64,000 bases of DNA from Anticarsia gemmatalis (GCF_050436995.1 NC_134770.1:7636501-7700500), one strand, 5' to 3'. Numbered from the stretch's first letter, positions 22,255 to 35,777 are shown. The notes: generated by a model from the sequence alone, not told the origin. Translations and numbers: made by a program.

Positions 22255-23086
22255 GCCGGTCGTTATCTTTGATACAAAATAACATATTTGACACAATATG
22301 TTTTCTTGATGATATTAGTTAATTAAATTTGGCACGGTTATTGCCACTTATGAGATTAGCTTGTTGCTATGCTGATGGGGTGGGAATCGAACCTGGGATT
22401 TCGTAATAAGCAGAAAGTTAGCTTAAAATACTTATTTTTACGGTTATCTAAAGGTTAGTTTTACAGGTCATTGATAAGTTTCGGATAACGTATCCAATAG
22501 ATAAAATGACAGATTTATGAAAAGATAATGTATGAAAATATGAATTAAAGCATGAAAAGATCTGCCAAAACAAGCATTATGATAAAAATATAATTTGCGA
22601 CTGATAGTAAAGGTACATACAAATTTAAACCTTATTTCTTCTGAATAGAGTTGGGAATCCATCGTAATAATTTAATCTGACCTTTCAAAGGACAATTGGT
22701 ACTCAAATTATCGATATGATATAAAAAGTAATAATAAAAATGACTGAAAAGTTCATGAAAATGTCGAAGTTTATCCATTATTTGTAATTTATTTGAAGTA
22801 GTATAAGATTAAACAGTTTCGCAATTATTAGAGTTATTAATTTGTCAAGAATCAAGAAGTTTTTGAGTCCATAAAACTATTTAATTTGATTTATTAAGCT
22901 TTTATTTAAATAAGTATATAATAATATCTTCATATTTATAGATGACTGAAATATGCTTATATTAGAAATGAATTCAAAAGTGTGTTAGGTATGCTTACAC
23001 GGCTGAACCAATTAGGACAAAATTCGCTTAGAGATACATAACGACAGAATAAGATTTAGGCTACTATCTCAATTTGAAATAACCAA

Positions 23087-23157
23087 CGGTAGTTTATCTA
23101 TTTCATAGAGTTTAAACTCATATATAAAAAAAACTAAATATAATAGATAAACTACCG
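23087..23157. repeat. Inverted repeat, 16-bp arms
   Basis: CGGTAGTTTATCTATT at 23087 pairs exactly with AATAGATAAACTACCG ending at 23157; the 39-nt spacer is AT-rich. Possibly the ends of a small MITE. Confidence 0.7.
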
Positions 23158-23988
23158 ATAAATGTACTCAGAAACTGGGGGTATGTCATTTGGCTATATA
23201 GTATCCTGATTTTTTTCATGAACCCTTAAACAGCAGATACAGTGTATACAATTTTGAACGCACGTGGGTCGGTTAGTGTTTCAAAACAACCAAAAAGTCT
23301 TTTAATATTTCTTTGAAAATAGATTTTAATAATTAATTACACTTTCGTATATATTAACTACCTATATTACCCACTCTACATTAAAACACTTTCCCAAATA
23401 TCGGCGATCAATCAACACCAATTCAAACCGTCCACTTAACCCTTATCAAAGCGTAGATAGGCCAAAAACTACAGTATCTTATCTACAAAGTCTTGGCAAT
23501 TAATTAATCAAAGCATTGATACTACCGGTAGAGTTCTCGCGCTTCGCAGATGGGCCTGTGCAGTGACTATGATACTGAAGAATTTTTTCAGGACATATTT
23601 TTTGATAGTAAATTTATTATTTCTCTACAAAAGTGATACAATCATTTCATTGTTACAATCAAAATACTGTACAAGATACTTGGAGCTAGGCTATTCCTGA
23701 ATTACAGTTTTCTCTATGGCTCTCCCTTTAGACCAGATATGTGAGATCAAGTCCTTTTAGAATATTGCAATCTGATTAAGGTAAAAAAACACTCTTTTTA
23801 AGTACTTATAATATTTTTAATTTTGTGTGTGTTTGTTTTATACAAGATTCTGTCCGCGTGAAAATATTTCCTATGGTAAAATATCCTATGTATTAATCCA
23901 TGTTATAAGTTACTTGTGTACCAAATGTGCATCACGCCTGTTTAACGTGATAGTATAATCACTGTTAAATGTCAAGTTTTATACATAA

Positions 23989-24264
23989 TGACCCGCGCAA
24001 CTTCGCTTGCGTCACAAAAGAGAGAATGGGTCAAAACTTTCCCGTTTTTGTTACATTTTTTACTGCTGCTCTGCTCCTATTGGCCGTAGCGTGATGATAT
24101 ATAGCCTATAACCTTCCTCGATAAATGGGCTATCTAACACTGAAAGATTTTTTCAAATCGGACCCGTAGTTCCTGAGATTAGCGCGTTCAAACAAACAAA
24201 CAAACAAACAAACAAACGAACAAACAAACAAACAAACTCTTCAGCTTTATAATATTAGTATAGA
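23989..24264 (-). mobile_element. Helitron-like element with expanded (CAAA)n tract, 3' tip missing
   Basis: The body matches the other copies. The internal CAAA run (about 24190-24238) is several units longer than in the other copies, with one CGAA variant. The final GTCAGCTAG is replaced by unrelated sequence. Confidence 0.75.
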
Positions 24265-24624
24265 TTTAAATTATCTTTTATCTCTATAATAACAACTATA
24301 AAACTCGTTTATACTTTGACATTCAAACTCTGGATTATTCCAATGATATCGAAAATTTAACAAATTTCATTAAATTCCGTCGCTCAAACTAATACAACTG
24401 ATAAACTATGAGCTGAACTTAAAAGCCGAATCCCTATCTATAAACCTTTTTACTAAGTTTTCTATATAGCAGTGGTTCATAATTTGGAGTCTTTAGACCC
24501 CTGAGGTCTCTAACTATGTCTGTATGGGGGTCCAGGGTCCTTCGACATGGTGTTTTTTCAGTAAGCCTGTATTTTTCCAATTTTTCTAACTACAGACATT
24601 TGAAGTAGTAATATAAACTTAAAA

Positions 24625-24735
24625 TAAATAAATTTAAGGCATTAATGGCCGACTGCTGAGCAAGTGTCTCCTCCCGGAACGAGGGAGCTGGCCAATTGTG
24701 GGTTAGGGACACATTGCCTTAAAGAACTGTTAACT
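24625..24735 (-). mobile_element. SINE tail fragment
   Basis: AAATTTAAGGCATTAATGGC followed by GTCTCCTCCCGGAACGAGGG and a shortened body of the same family. Confidence 0.55.
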
Positions 24736-26490
24736 GTGAAACTTAAAAAATGCTGACTTATTTAGCAACAAAAGGCCTTTTTTGCTATTTAGGGGGTCTT
24801 TGGACAATCTGTTAGATAGTTTAGGTGTCCACGAATTAGAAAAGGTTAAGAAACGTTTCTATAAAATAATATTATTATCTAAAACTTAAGAAATTCACAA
24901 AATCGTCCTATTAAAATTATCGGGCGTCCTCACCCGAAGAATTAAGTTCGCCGTACCCGATTGAGTACTACGATATATTCTCGAAGTTTCGGTAGAAATT
25001 TATCTGGAAAACTTGAATTAGCTCGTTGAATTAAAGCTAGGAGTTATTCCACGGTTCCAACATGAAATTTACAAGTGTTTTAGGAGTGAGTTTGTAATCG
25101 AAGATTTTAGTAGGAAATATAGATTTTTGAATATAAAACATTATGTCTGTTGTAGCCAAATATGTAGCCAGAAATGTATTTTATTGAGGAATATTTTAAT
25201 ACATAGATAATATCAGAGGTGCCTGACATACCTAAAGCCACATTATGCCATTTTCAGTGTTAGTGACATGACGTAATAGTGGGCCTATTGCCATATCTCG
25301 AGCACTTTCCTTAGCTCCAAGCCGCTAGTTATAATATTATAGTTAAGTCAGAATACCTTAATAACACAATCTTCGCCATGTACAAAGTTAGTCCCATAAA
25401 AATGTTTTTTTCTTGGGTCTAAAATACAAAACTTTACCATTATGCAACTTACGGTACTTACATACAAAATAAACTTCTTTATTCAAAAACATCATTAAAT
25501 CTTATAAACAGCGACCCTTATATATCTATTATCGTTAGGTGGCCGTGAGTTATGGGGCAGAACTTAGAATAAATTAGGGGTTGCAACCCACAATGTATGG
25601 GTTGGTTACTGGGATGTACGGACGTATTGAGAATGTGGTCTGATTTTGTACGTACTTTTATATATTTCGATTCCGTTTGTAGCTGAATTAGATTTGTAAT
25701 GTTGTTTAAGATACATAGAATATTATAGACGTGGCACATTGTGTTATAATACAAGCATTATATAAAACTTTTGTTGACGATATATGGATGGTAAAGATTG
25801 TATTAAAAGTGGTGTTCTTTGGTTTGTACTTATCCCCATGAGGGAAGGGCGTGATTTTATGTATGTATCTAAAAAGCTTTTGTTATTAAAGGAAAATGAG
25901 ATTATACGTCGCAGTTAAAAATAAACTATCGCTAGCCTAAATTGCATCCTCATTGCATCTAAAGCATTACCAAAATTAAGAGAAAAATTCATAATATTTT
26001 TTCATTTAAGAAGATGGTCCATTTCAATTAGTCCTAGTTAAATCCATACATTTCATATAAGAACTAACTCTACATGATCAATATTATTTACAGCAACAAA
26101 AAATATGAGCTTAACTTGTCTCAAACGGTTTTTTATATACAGTTAGTATAATCAATAGTATCCTAGTAAAATAAATATATTTACGTCGGAAAAAATATGA
26201 ATTTAACTCGTCTCCTACGGTGTCAATATATCGCACCTAAACGTCTCACGTCAATCATATAAAAAAGTTCGCGGCAAAAACTGCTATATCACCTAAATCT
26301 GTACAGCTATTTTTATAAGCAATTTTATCTTTATAAAATATAAAGGAACGACTTTTTCAACGTCTACCCGCACTGACTCGCCTTATATCTTTAAGATAAA
26401 TTGATTCACTTACGTCTTAGATCGTGAGAGCGTATCTTTTGTTGTTTGGGTTTAAAATGTAAGGTTTTTCATAGCACATTTTAGTTGTAC

Positions 26491-26790
26491 AGTACTGTTA
26501 ATTATCAAGAGTTTGACATTTTGACAAAATAGTTCCTACAAAGCCCACTAGTGGCGCTGATTGGATTTTAATGCAAAATTTCTCGATAACCAGCCGGTTG
26601 TCGGTAGTCGATAGTAGCAAAGAATCGAGCTGCTGTTCTACCACTATCGAGTATCGATAACCGGCTAGCTTTCGAAAAATGTTGTATGAAAATCTGATCA
26701 GCGCATCTAGCGGATGACGTAGCAACTATTTTTGTAGTACATTTTAAATGACAAACTCTCAGTACTCGATGGTTCTAATTGTAAAGAATC
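26491..26790. mobile_element. Same MITE family, two copies head to head
   Basis: Two arms of about 130 bp are inverted around 26620; each contains the GTTTGACATT, TCTAGCG/CTAGTGG and CCGGTTGTCG / CCGGCTAGC blocks of the family. Either one copy inserted into another or the element grew a palindromic form. Confidence 0.65.
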
Positions 26791-29390
26791 CCGTACAAAT
26801 AATAGACTCAAAGTATGAAAACATATATTTGTTTCGATTGGAAATTATACATACTCAATTATCACGCCAGTTATACTCGAAGGTGTGCAGAGATATATAA
26901 AATACAGTCACGATTCGTCATGAATAATAAAAGTCCCATGTAATACCGGACGCGTTACCAAAATCTGAGCTACTTCTAAGAAATAATATAATTTAGAAAA
27001 AACTTGTAACACTTTGACTGACCCGGGACTCAAACCCGAGACCTCATCATCAACAGTCGGATACACTACCGACTGCGCCACTCTTTCAATTATATAACGT
27101 AAAAAAACTGTCGAAAGTGCGTAATAGCCAACGGTCTATAAATACAACTTTATAATAGAACTGTATAAAGATATTTCCTGGAACGTATTAGTGGATAAGT
27201 GACCTTTACAAACCCTCGAGTTATTGGGAAAAAATATTCCAGTTGTATTTTGATTTCATGACGGGAGTGTATTGTTAGTTTCTATATTTAGAGTTTATTG
27301 ACCTTTCGACAGTTTTAGTTGCGTAGTAAAAAAATAGGGGAAGGTTTTGCCCAGTATTGGGATAAAGTATGCTATTAATACAATAATTGGGGTCATAATA
27401 CACATATAGAGAAATAGAAATAACAATGATCAGAATAAATCGACTTTCTGTAGTTAGATTTTTTATCGTGTATGGATGTGAATGAAGGAAATGTTTTTTT
27501 TTATTTGGATCTTAGCAAGAGTTAACATTTGGTGTCTGCCGCGAGAACGACCTGATTTTATTAATGTGTTTTGTCCATAATTTTTCAATGCAAATATATT
27601 ATTGAATGTCGATAGAATCGTAGACTAAAATAACGTAATTTTGTTATTAGTTTCGAAAATCATATGTTTTCCTTTACGACCTACTAAAGTTTACTTTTTA
27701 CATAACCATTGCTTTTATTATAAAGTCAGTCTTCAGTTATTAACCTTGAATAAAAAAAATCCTCTTTTCTTCAGCTGTGAACGAACTCATAAAATCATAT
27801 TGTGTACTTACTATGATATGGTCATAAAAAGAAAATAAAATCATATAATTGTGCAATTTATTCTGATTATGATCTAGAAATAAAAGAAAAGATAGTATTT
27901 TTACTAAAGTATTATTTATATTTGTTTCGTGTGGTCAAACTTAAATTGTTCTTTGGAAGACAGTCGCATATATATCGAATATTATTTTTAACGAACATAC
28001 AAACAATATAACAGGTTTGTGAATTACACGACTATTTGTTTTGTGTGGGAATCAAACTCGGGACCTTTAGAGCAGATGTTTCCACTTCAATTATAGCACA
28101 TCACTTGACTTGCCATGAAAAAAAATGTTTGCCTGCAGTTATATCCAAAGGTATAAACATATTTCCATTACAAACATTTTTTTTAGATAAATATGGTAAA
28201 ATATCCAAATTATGAATTCATGACTTATGCAATATCGTTACTCAACTGACGTTTATAACACATCCCTAATGATATATAACAAGTATTATTTGGACAAATA
28301 ACTAGCGGAATGTATTATTTTGATGATAGGGTTGGCAAACGACTATAATTTATTGTATGAGGAAGGAAATGAGGGCAACGGTATCAGTAATAAATTTCAC
28401 TTTTTATTCTTATTTTTTTGATGACTGTCCAGTCTAAGGGTGGATGGTTGTAAATTAGAAGGGGTTTTTTCTTATTAAGTTTTCTTCCGGATTTTGTTTA
28501 AGACGCCTCTGATCAGTTTTGGGTTCGATCCCCAGATGGTGCAAATGATGGTATTTTTACTGCTTCTTTTTATTAACATGTAACAAATTATCTTGTATTG
28601 TTTACACTGGCCTATAATTTGACCCTTAATCTGTGTGTTTATAAGTAAATAACGGGATCCAAATTTTAAAATTACAATATTGTCACTGGTTAAGGTTGCT
28701 AACGACCTCTAAGCAATGGTTCTAAATTTGTCCACAAAAACCACAATATTAAGTTTTTGGATACAAAAAAATACAACATTCATACCGTCTTTTATCACAT
28801 TCTTACATTCAGGTACCGGTATCTTTTGCCTCAAAATAAGTCTCAAAAGTACCCTTAGCAGAAATATAAGATCACAATTCCGTATTTCCTCTCAAATTCT
28901 GAATGATAACTTGAAGAACGGTAAATCAAGCCGTATCTATTTCCATTTGAGTCCCAAAGAAAGTCTCTGTGTTCCTGAAAATTATAACATTCTACCCGCA
29001 CTTTGGTAATAATTGCAAGGAAGAAATATATATCTTTTTACAAGCAACCATTGTTAGCCTGTACCATTGCGGGGTAAAGATAAAAAAATAATTACGTTTC
29101 GCCATGACAAAAGCCTAATATTCTTTTATTAACTACGACGGAGAAAAGGTATTTTTTTATTTCTCCCGTTTCAAGTTCCGCCCCTATAATTGGCCCTCTT
29201 TTTCTATAAATTTAATCAGCGGATTCTGGGACAAATTGAGTTGTATTAATATTTTCAAATCAAACGTTATTAATTTTTTTATGTTTTCTGGAATTTTGCT
29301 TTTGAATATTTTCTGTTCAAATCTCCCTTAATCTTTACAGACTAAGGCATATCCGACATATTTATTATAACACAGACTTAAACCTACTAT

Positions 29391-29555
29391 AGTGTACTGT
29401 ACCTCTATAATTGGTACTTTCGAGTATCGAGAGTTTGACATTTAAAATGCACTGCAAAAATAGTTTCTACGACGCTCGCTAGAGGCGCTGATTGTATTTT
29501 CATACAAAATTTCTCGACAGCTAGCCAGTTGTCGATAGTGGTAGAAAATCGCTAT
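29391..29555 (+). mobile_element. MITE copy of the 63234 family
   Basis: Single-orientation copy with GTTTGACATTTAAAATG, CTCGCTAGAGGCGCTGAT, and GTTGTCGATAGTGGTAGAAA at its right end. No clear target duplication is visible. Confidence 0.6.
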
Positions 29556-29914
29556 TGAAATACATATCGTATTTGAACAGACAGTAACTACAAATAAATT
29601 TTTACTATCCATACTTCTTATTACGTTTGAAAAGAAAAGCCGAATAAGAATCTAGAATTCTTTAAAAATCATGAATGTCTAGTATTTTCAAAAGTATTGG
29701 TTTCAATATTTTCAGTAAAAGCTATTGTTTAGTCTATTTTAATAGTAACTGAAGCGTTTAAAACATTTTTCCTTGTATATCATTTTATATTATTCTTTTC
29801 AAAAATCTCACCACATAGTTATCAACATTTTAATATTCCGACGCTTATAGCTAATTTCGTTCACCGGTATATATACAATCACATGGTAAAGCAATCTTAT
29901 CGAGGACATTACAT

Positions 29915-30090
29915 AGATGGGTGACCACATAGAGGTATTAAACTAATCGTTCCTGTCCTTCGGAAGATACGTAAAAGGCCGGTCTCAATTGTTGAAAATT
30001 AAGATAGCAGTTGTTAAGCCAATTCAAAAGTCGAGCAGCTTGAACATCTTTGACACTAGCTTGACCACCAACCATACAATGAAAAAATGA
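29915..30090 (+). mobile_element. 5S-derived SINE-like copy, 5' truncated
   Basis: ATAGATGGGTGACCACATAG begins it; the tail ACTAGCTTGACCACCAACCA is present. Confidence 0.6.
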
Positions 30091-31260
30091 AGTATTTATT
30101 TCATAAGAGTTCGTTGACCTGAAAACCTGAAGGTTATATAACGATAAACAAAACGTACAGCAGAACCTTTGTACGCAATTCGCAATGAAATTTAAACAAA
30201 TATCGAGTACGTTATCTCTAAGTAATTTATTGGTTGAATAAATTTCGCTCTACAGTTCGACGCGTCCAATTTGATTTTGTGCTATTAATTGGACATTTTT
30301 GAGGGTAGTTCATTATTTTGGGTGTGAATTTTGAGAGAATAACCAGATATGGTGCTCCGTGGAGACACTGGATAGCTGATACATAAATGCACTGAAATAA
30401 TTTATATACATACATGATATCACGCCTGTTATACCCAAAGGTGGTGTGATGCCATGGTCTAATGCCATGCCATGGGTGTATTTTAACAAATCGTGTGGCT
30501 TAGTGAAACTAGCGAAGTGGTCTATGGCTATCAACATAAGCGGATGTTGTGGGTTCGATTCCTACTTCGAATAAATGTTTGTATGATCTATAGACCAAAT
30601 TGTTCTTATATTTAAGTATAACAGGGGCGAGAACATGAGGCGGGAGTAAAGGGACCTGAACCAGAAATAGCCCATAATCTTTGCGTTTATTAGGGAAATA
30701 ATATAATATGAAATTAGTTGGATTCTTTGTGATTAACATTACTTTTGTCATTTCTTTTATTATGAGGTTTCTAACAAGTACCGTTTGTATTATAGTAGGT
30801 GAGGATAAGGGTATAAATATCTGTCTCCCACGCTTAGATCGGGTTCGAAATCGGAGGTATTCTTTTCTAATATTACTCTACGCGATTGTTCGATTCTACT
30901 TTTTGAAGTTCCGGCTATAGATAGCGGCGTGAATTCTAGACCTAACCCCTCCCCCATTACGGAAGGAGGCTATTGCCCAGCAGTGGTACATTAATAAGTT
31001 AAATTCATTTTATAATGTATAGTTGCTGAAAAATAACAATTAAATTGTCCCCATGTATTATTTAAAAATATATGTTTGGTGAATGGCAATAGGCTTGCCC
31101 TCTACCACATCATCACATGGAACTATCATTGTTAATGGTGAAACGTGAGTGTATTTTATACACCCCTTTCTACACCGTCAGCTAAAACAGGCGTCATAAT
31201 ATTGAGGAAAGAACGTACCGTCAAAATCAATATGATATAAACGCTTTGACGTATTTATTA

Positions 31261-31511
31261 CTAGCTGACCCGCGCAACTTCGCTTGCGTCACATAAGAGA
31301 ATCAAAATTTTCCCCGTTTTTGTAACATTTTTACTGGTATTCTGCTCCTATTAGTCGTAGCGTAATGATGTATAGCCTATAGCCTTCCTCGATAAATGGG
31401 CTATCTAACATTGAAAGAATTTTTCAAATCGAACCAGTAGTTCCTGAGATTAGCGCGTTCAAACAAACAAACAAACAAACTCTTCAGCTTTATAATATTA
31501 TATAGTATAGA
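31261..31511 (-). mobile_element. Helitron-like element, complete
   Basis: It shows the CTAGCTGACCCGCGCAACTT end at the left and a TCTATACTATATAATATTAT start at the right on the minus strand. Body and hairpin are close to the consensus of the window. Confidence 0.8.
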
Positions 31512-33039
31512 TAAAAATATGTCCAAAGTTTTCATGTCTATTTTAGATGCATACCAGCAGTGTTTCATCGCGGCGCCCAAAAATCGGCTGTCACAAAAGA
31601 ATATGTACCGGTTTTTCCCAATTTCGCTGAAGCGCTTTTTTGCAATTCAAAAAATATGACCTGTTAGTTTTTTGCCTTGTAATTTGAAATACGCACCTGT
31701 ATTTTGGTTCGACATACCTGCTGTTACAATGTTTGAATTGAACCAATTTTTGAACCAGTATGACGTATCTCAGTTGACAACTAGTGTACGACAAATTGAT
31801 GGTCACTATTCAGTACATTGCGTTTTGACGTAAGATAATACCTATACTCTACTAAGCGACTAACTAAAAATCTGTTAAACGTATTTTGATGAATTTTTCA
31901 ACAGTTATAGACAAAGCTATTTAGTTAAGCCTTTAATTTTGAATTTTTATGTTTTAAGAGCTAATCTATTAAGATTAACTCAGGCAAACCGAGGCAGGCC
32001 GCTAGCATAAGAAGTATGCTGTAATACGTTGTGTTACTCTGTACATAAAAGACTATTTTAATAATATATGTTGTTGATGAAACTTCAAAATCAATTGGTT
32101 TTCCTCTTCCATGTTTAATACCATGACTCCCGAAGGTCTCTCTTTCAATACTCTCCCCAAATGTCCCGATCGCATTTTTGTTGACGACTGTACAAATCCC
32201 ACGGGAAGGGTTCATAGGAATGCGACATGATCCCGGGATTCCCCGTCCCGGGATTAAATTTGCAGGTCATGCCGATTGATGCCGATAGGTCGGCAATACT
32301 GTAATTAATTTACCAAATGTAACGAGTGTTTAACATATTGAAACTGTAATTATTTACTTCAAATTAAATTATCAGTAATTGAGTTGCGGGAAATATTATT
32401 AATTAAAACTACACATGGTTTAAATATCTTCGGGATTCGAGTGAACTGATGTCAGAAGTGAATGATAATTAATTTTGAATAATGACGCTTTGTTTTCAAT
32501 TAAAAGGTAATTTGATACAAATATTGCTGAATCATTGTAATGTTTTGTAAAACAAATAATTTTAGCACGATTTTTACTTGCAAATTGCTGCATATATTTG
32601 CTTAAATTGCAAACGAAAAAACTAAAATTACTTCGTTGCATAAAATTTTATTTAATTTTATAAATGTTACATATTTTACGTAGCCTTTCTGTTTACAAGT
32701 TTCCTAATAAATCTACATCTCTAAAACAGGTTTAGTAAACCCGAGGCGTCCCGGGGGTATCCCGGCAAAATCCCGGGGTAGTTACATCACTAGCGCTACA
32801 GATTTCAGCGCTTCGCTTGTATCAACGAGGTTTTCGTAAATTGATATGTTATATATACAAAACTTATTCTATACCTAGGCTTTGGTATGAGGAATTTTCT
32901 GATTACTTTTTTGTATTTTCTTTGAAAATGTTTCATGAAGGTTACAATTCAAATAGTTTATGAAATAATAACAATTTAATAAATTGCTTCAAACGTACTT
33001 ATACATTGTTATGACACAATGACATGTCATTTGAGTATT

Positions 33040-33125
33040 ACGGCCACCCATCTATAGAATGACCGCGCTAAAGTTCCTTTACCTACAGATCGTTTACCGA
33101 CCGGTGCAGCTAGATTATAGCACCT
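33040..33125 (-). mobile_element. 5S-derived SINE-like fragment
   Basis: CGGCCACCCATCTATAGAAT and CGTTTACCGACCGGTG match the head only. Confidence 0.58.
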
Positions 33126-33655
33126 TTAGAATAAAAACTCGAAATTAAACATGAACTAAGGAAATGTAATTTTCTTTCTTGATAAAACAGCCAAGTCACT
33201 AACTGTAGCAAAAGAATGTGCAATTAGAAATGCGACGAATTGCAATAAAACTCGGTTTCATTGCAATCTGTACGAGCGATCCATTGCTTTGTACGGAACC
33301 GTAGAGTAATTGAAACTAGATGCTTAGTTGTATTTATTTATTACACTAGCAGCCCACCCGGGTTTTGTCTGAGTTACACCAAGTTAACTTGGACAAATTG
33401 TACGCTAAAACCTTAGTCAAGAATTACTCTATTTATTAGTAAAAGTCGTATCGAAAATCTATTAGTAGTTTTTGAGTTCAAAAAGACAGATAGATCCTGC
33501 GAAAGGACTAAATTTCATATTATGTTCACGCCTATTATACCCGAAGGTGTAGCCAGGGGTGTCTAAAATACACTCACGTTTTTAGGGCAAGCCTTTTGCT
33601 ATATGCATTACCAATCTCCGAGTTACAATTGACAAATATTCTTTTACATACATTA

Positions 33656-33716
33656 TACATAAAATTACCCCACCTTCCCATAAGAGTATTATGGGAAGGT
33701 GGGGTAATTTTATGTA
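33656..33716. repeat. Perfect inverted repeat, 28-bp arms, 5-nt loop
   Basis: Left arm 33656-33683 and right arm 33689-33716 are exact reverse complements around GAGTA. It lies directly beside the retroposed insertion; the target duplication starts on the last base of the right arm. Confidence 0.9.
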
Positions 33717-33729
33717 ATGTATGCAAAGA

Positions 33730-33731
<2 letters not shown>

Positions 33732-33784
<53 letters not shown>

Positions 33785-34148
33785 GTGGCTAATGCATTAA
33801 GCATACACCTGCACCCTGGGTGGAGTGCAGGGTTATGTGGGGCTCTCCCGCCAGAAGGGCAGGCATACCCACTAAACCGCCACGTGTGTCCTCACGGCCG
33901 CTTGTGGCGGCGTGCGGCGGGATAACTGCCGAAGCATGTACCACAAGCCGCACGCCTCGCGGACACCCCAATTTAAGGGTTCCTCACAGAGGCTGCCCAG
34001 CCTTTAACTCCACATGCCGATAGGCCGAACACAACAGCGTATCGGCAACCCTCGAGAGGACCTATTAACTGGACGGCGGCGTCCCCATAGCCGCCGCCCA
34101 AGGTCCTCACTAAGGGGGGATGCGCCGATCGTGCGCCAGCCGCCGGCG
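33732..34148 (-). mobile_element. 5'-truncated poly(A) retroposed insertion (LINE-like)
   Basis: A run of 50 T (33732-33781) is the poly(A) tail of a minus-strand retrocopy; the remaining 367 bp are strikingly GC-rich. AATGTATGCAAAGACC at 33716-33731 recurs as AATGTATGGCAAAGACC at 34149-34165: a target-site duplication of 16-17 bp. A minus-strand frame ends in TAG 8 bp before the tail. It could be the 3' end of a non-LTR retrotransposon or another retroposed RNA; I do not recognise the protein. Confidence 0.75.
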
Positions 34149-34245
34149 AATGTATGGCAAAGACCTGAGAATATGCTCATGTAAATTAAAAAAAGACTTA
34201 CAGCATTTTTCCCGAACCTTCATAATCAGCAGTCTAATTTTTTAA

Positions 34246-34423
34246 AGGCATCTCCCATACTAAGAATTGCTCTTGCATCGCGTGTACTTTTTACAAACAG
34301 CGGACACAAAGTACAACCAGACCCAATTATTTGTGGATCGCATAATTGTTCCGAGTGGGAATCGAACCCACGACCTCCCAAGGCAGTGGTATCCTATACT
34401 CCACCGCTCAAACTAGGCAGTCG
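34246..34423 (-). mobile_element. tRNA-derived SINE (second family)
   Basis: ACTAAGAATTGCTCTTGCAT, ACAAAGTACAACCAGACCCA and the B box complement GGGAATCGAACCC are present; the A box half is diverged. Confidence 0.78.
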
Positions 34424-35391
34424 AGACAACAAAATATACTAATCAATTCGAATCACAGCAAACTTAAACCACTACCATGAAAAACATACTCGAAACTTAG
34501 CTCATACACCAACAAACTTATTTACTTACACTCCTCACTCTTATGTCTTCTACATAGGGTTGAAAATCGCTCAGCAAGATTTTGCTCTAAGTATTTTTTG
34601 TCCTAACAGTGGCGACATCTGGTTATGTTATTGTTTTCATTGGAGTTGTTAGATCGTATTTGCGGTGGTTTCTATTGGTCTTTTGTTAGGTTTAATAGTT
34701 TTAAAGTGAAGCTGCGTCGATGAAGAAACAATATTAATTTTTGGTTATGCTAGTTTTAGGTTTGTGTGAAATAGAAAGGATGATTTCATGTAGTTGACTT
34801 TCCTTTGATGAAGATTGATTTTGTAAGTTAATTGCATCAGAAAGTATTACTGTGGGGTAGTTTACTTTTGAATTATTTTATGTGAATTGTTAATGTCTTA
34901 AATAATAGAGACTAATGCCTTTATTTCAAGTGGCATATGGAATTACTATTGGTTTTTTAAATATAATAAATCCGTTATCTATCAAGCTGTCAAAATTCTT
35001 TCAAATTTGCCTAGCAATTTAGCGATAAAAGAATTAAATACGAATAAATTGTATATATTAGAAAGGATCATTACTTGAAACAACAATTAAAAATTTTACA
35101 TACCCATTTTTTTCTATATAATATGTTATATATAACTATCAAACATTTTAAAATTCTCTAGAAAAAATACTTCTAATAGATGCGCTTTAACCTGCCTACC
35201 CCTATAAAGGTACAGAACCGTAATAAAACAAAGATTAAAATGACAATCAATAGTATGTAAGGTTGTGTAAACTGCGCCGAGGCGTTGTGTAAATACCAAT
35301 CAGGCGATATGTTGGAGCCCGTTGTTATAGATATAGAACCTTATCGTATTACGTTCATAGCGTATAGGTAGGATTGAATATATCTAGACAT

Positions 35392-35645
35392 TACACACTA
35401 GCTTTTGTCCGCGACTTCGTCCGCGTGGTTTGTGACTTAAGACAGAATTTTCATACAAACTTTTATCTCCTATTTTATACCCTTAAGGGAAGAATTGATC
35501 AAAATCCTTTCTTAGCGGATAACCACCTCATTACAATGACATCTACCTGCATGCCAAATTTCAGCCTGATTCGTCCAGTGGTTTGGGCTGTGCGTTGATA
35601 AATCAGTCAGTTAGTCAGTCACCTTTGAGTTGTATACATTTAGAT
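35392..35645 (+). mobile_element. Lepidopteran interspersed repeat (GCTTTTGTCCGCGACTTCGT type)
   Basis: CACTAGCTTTTGTCCGCGAC to GTCAGTTAGTCAGTCACCTT; the stretch TGCATGCCAAATTTCAGCCT is shared with the reversed copies at 50475 and 8615. Confidence 0.68.
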
Positions 35646-35777
35646 AGATGTAACTTTAATACTTGAAGTTGGATTCTCATAAAAATACTGTTATTTAAAA
35701 CAAAATCGACTGACCAAACATAGGAATATCCATCTTAGAACAGATTCCCAACTCATTATCAATTACTAAATAAAATT

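Larger units (their letters stand above)
20694..33600. other. Noncoding stretch, presumed intron or spacer
   Basis: Contains the repeats and the X-box listed separately. Scattered tRNA-like heads of old SINEs occur (27010-27085 and 28030-28085 on the minus strand, 30500-30580 on the plus strand). At 32220-32260 and 32750-32790 CCCGGGATT-type blocks enclose about 500 bp and may be the edges of an unrecognised transposon. No coding exon is visible. Confidence 0.45.

Noticed and set aside
24190..24238. Regular CAAA repeats resembling a small array
   Set aside because: This is the internal microsatellite of a Helitron copy, not a CRISPR or satellite array.
27010..27085. tRNA-like sequence on the minus strand
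   Set aside because: It has a B-box-like GGGTTTGAGTCCC but no intact cloverleaf; it is better read as an old SINE head than a tRNA gene.
28790..28820. TTCAG|GTACCG as a third ratchet point
   Set aside because: The donor half GTACCG is poor and the upstream tract is mixed.
28716..29009. 97-codon plus-strand frame
   Set aside because: Low-complexity Ser/Ile/Leu composition, no motif, no splice partners.
33596..34023. Overlapping plus-strand frames across the T50 run
   Set aside because: They translate the homopolymer and the reverse of a retroposed insertion.
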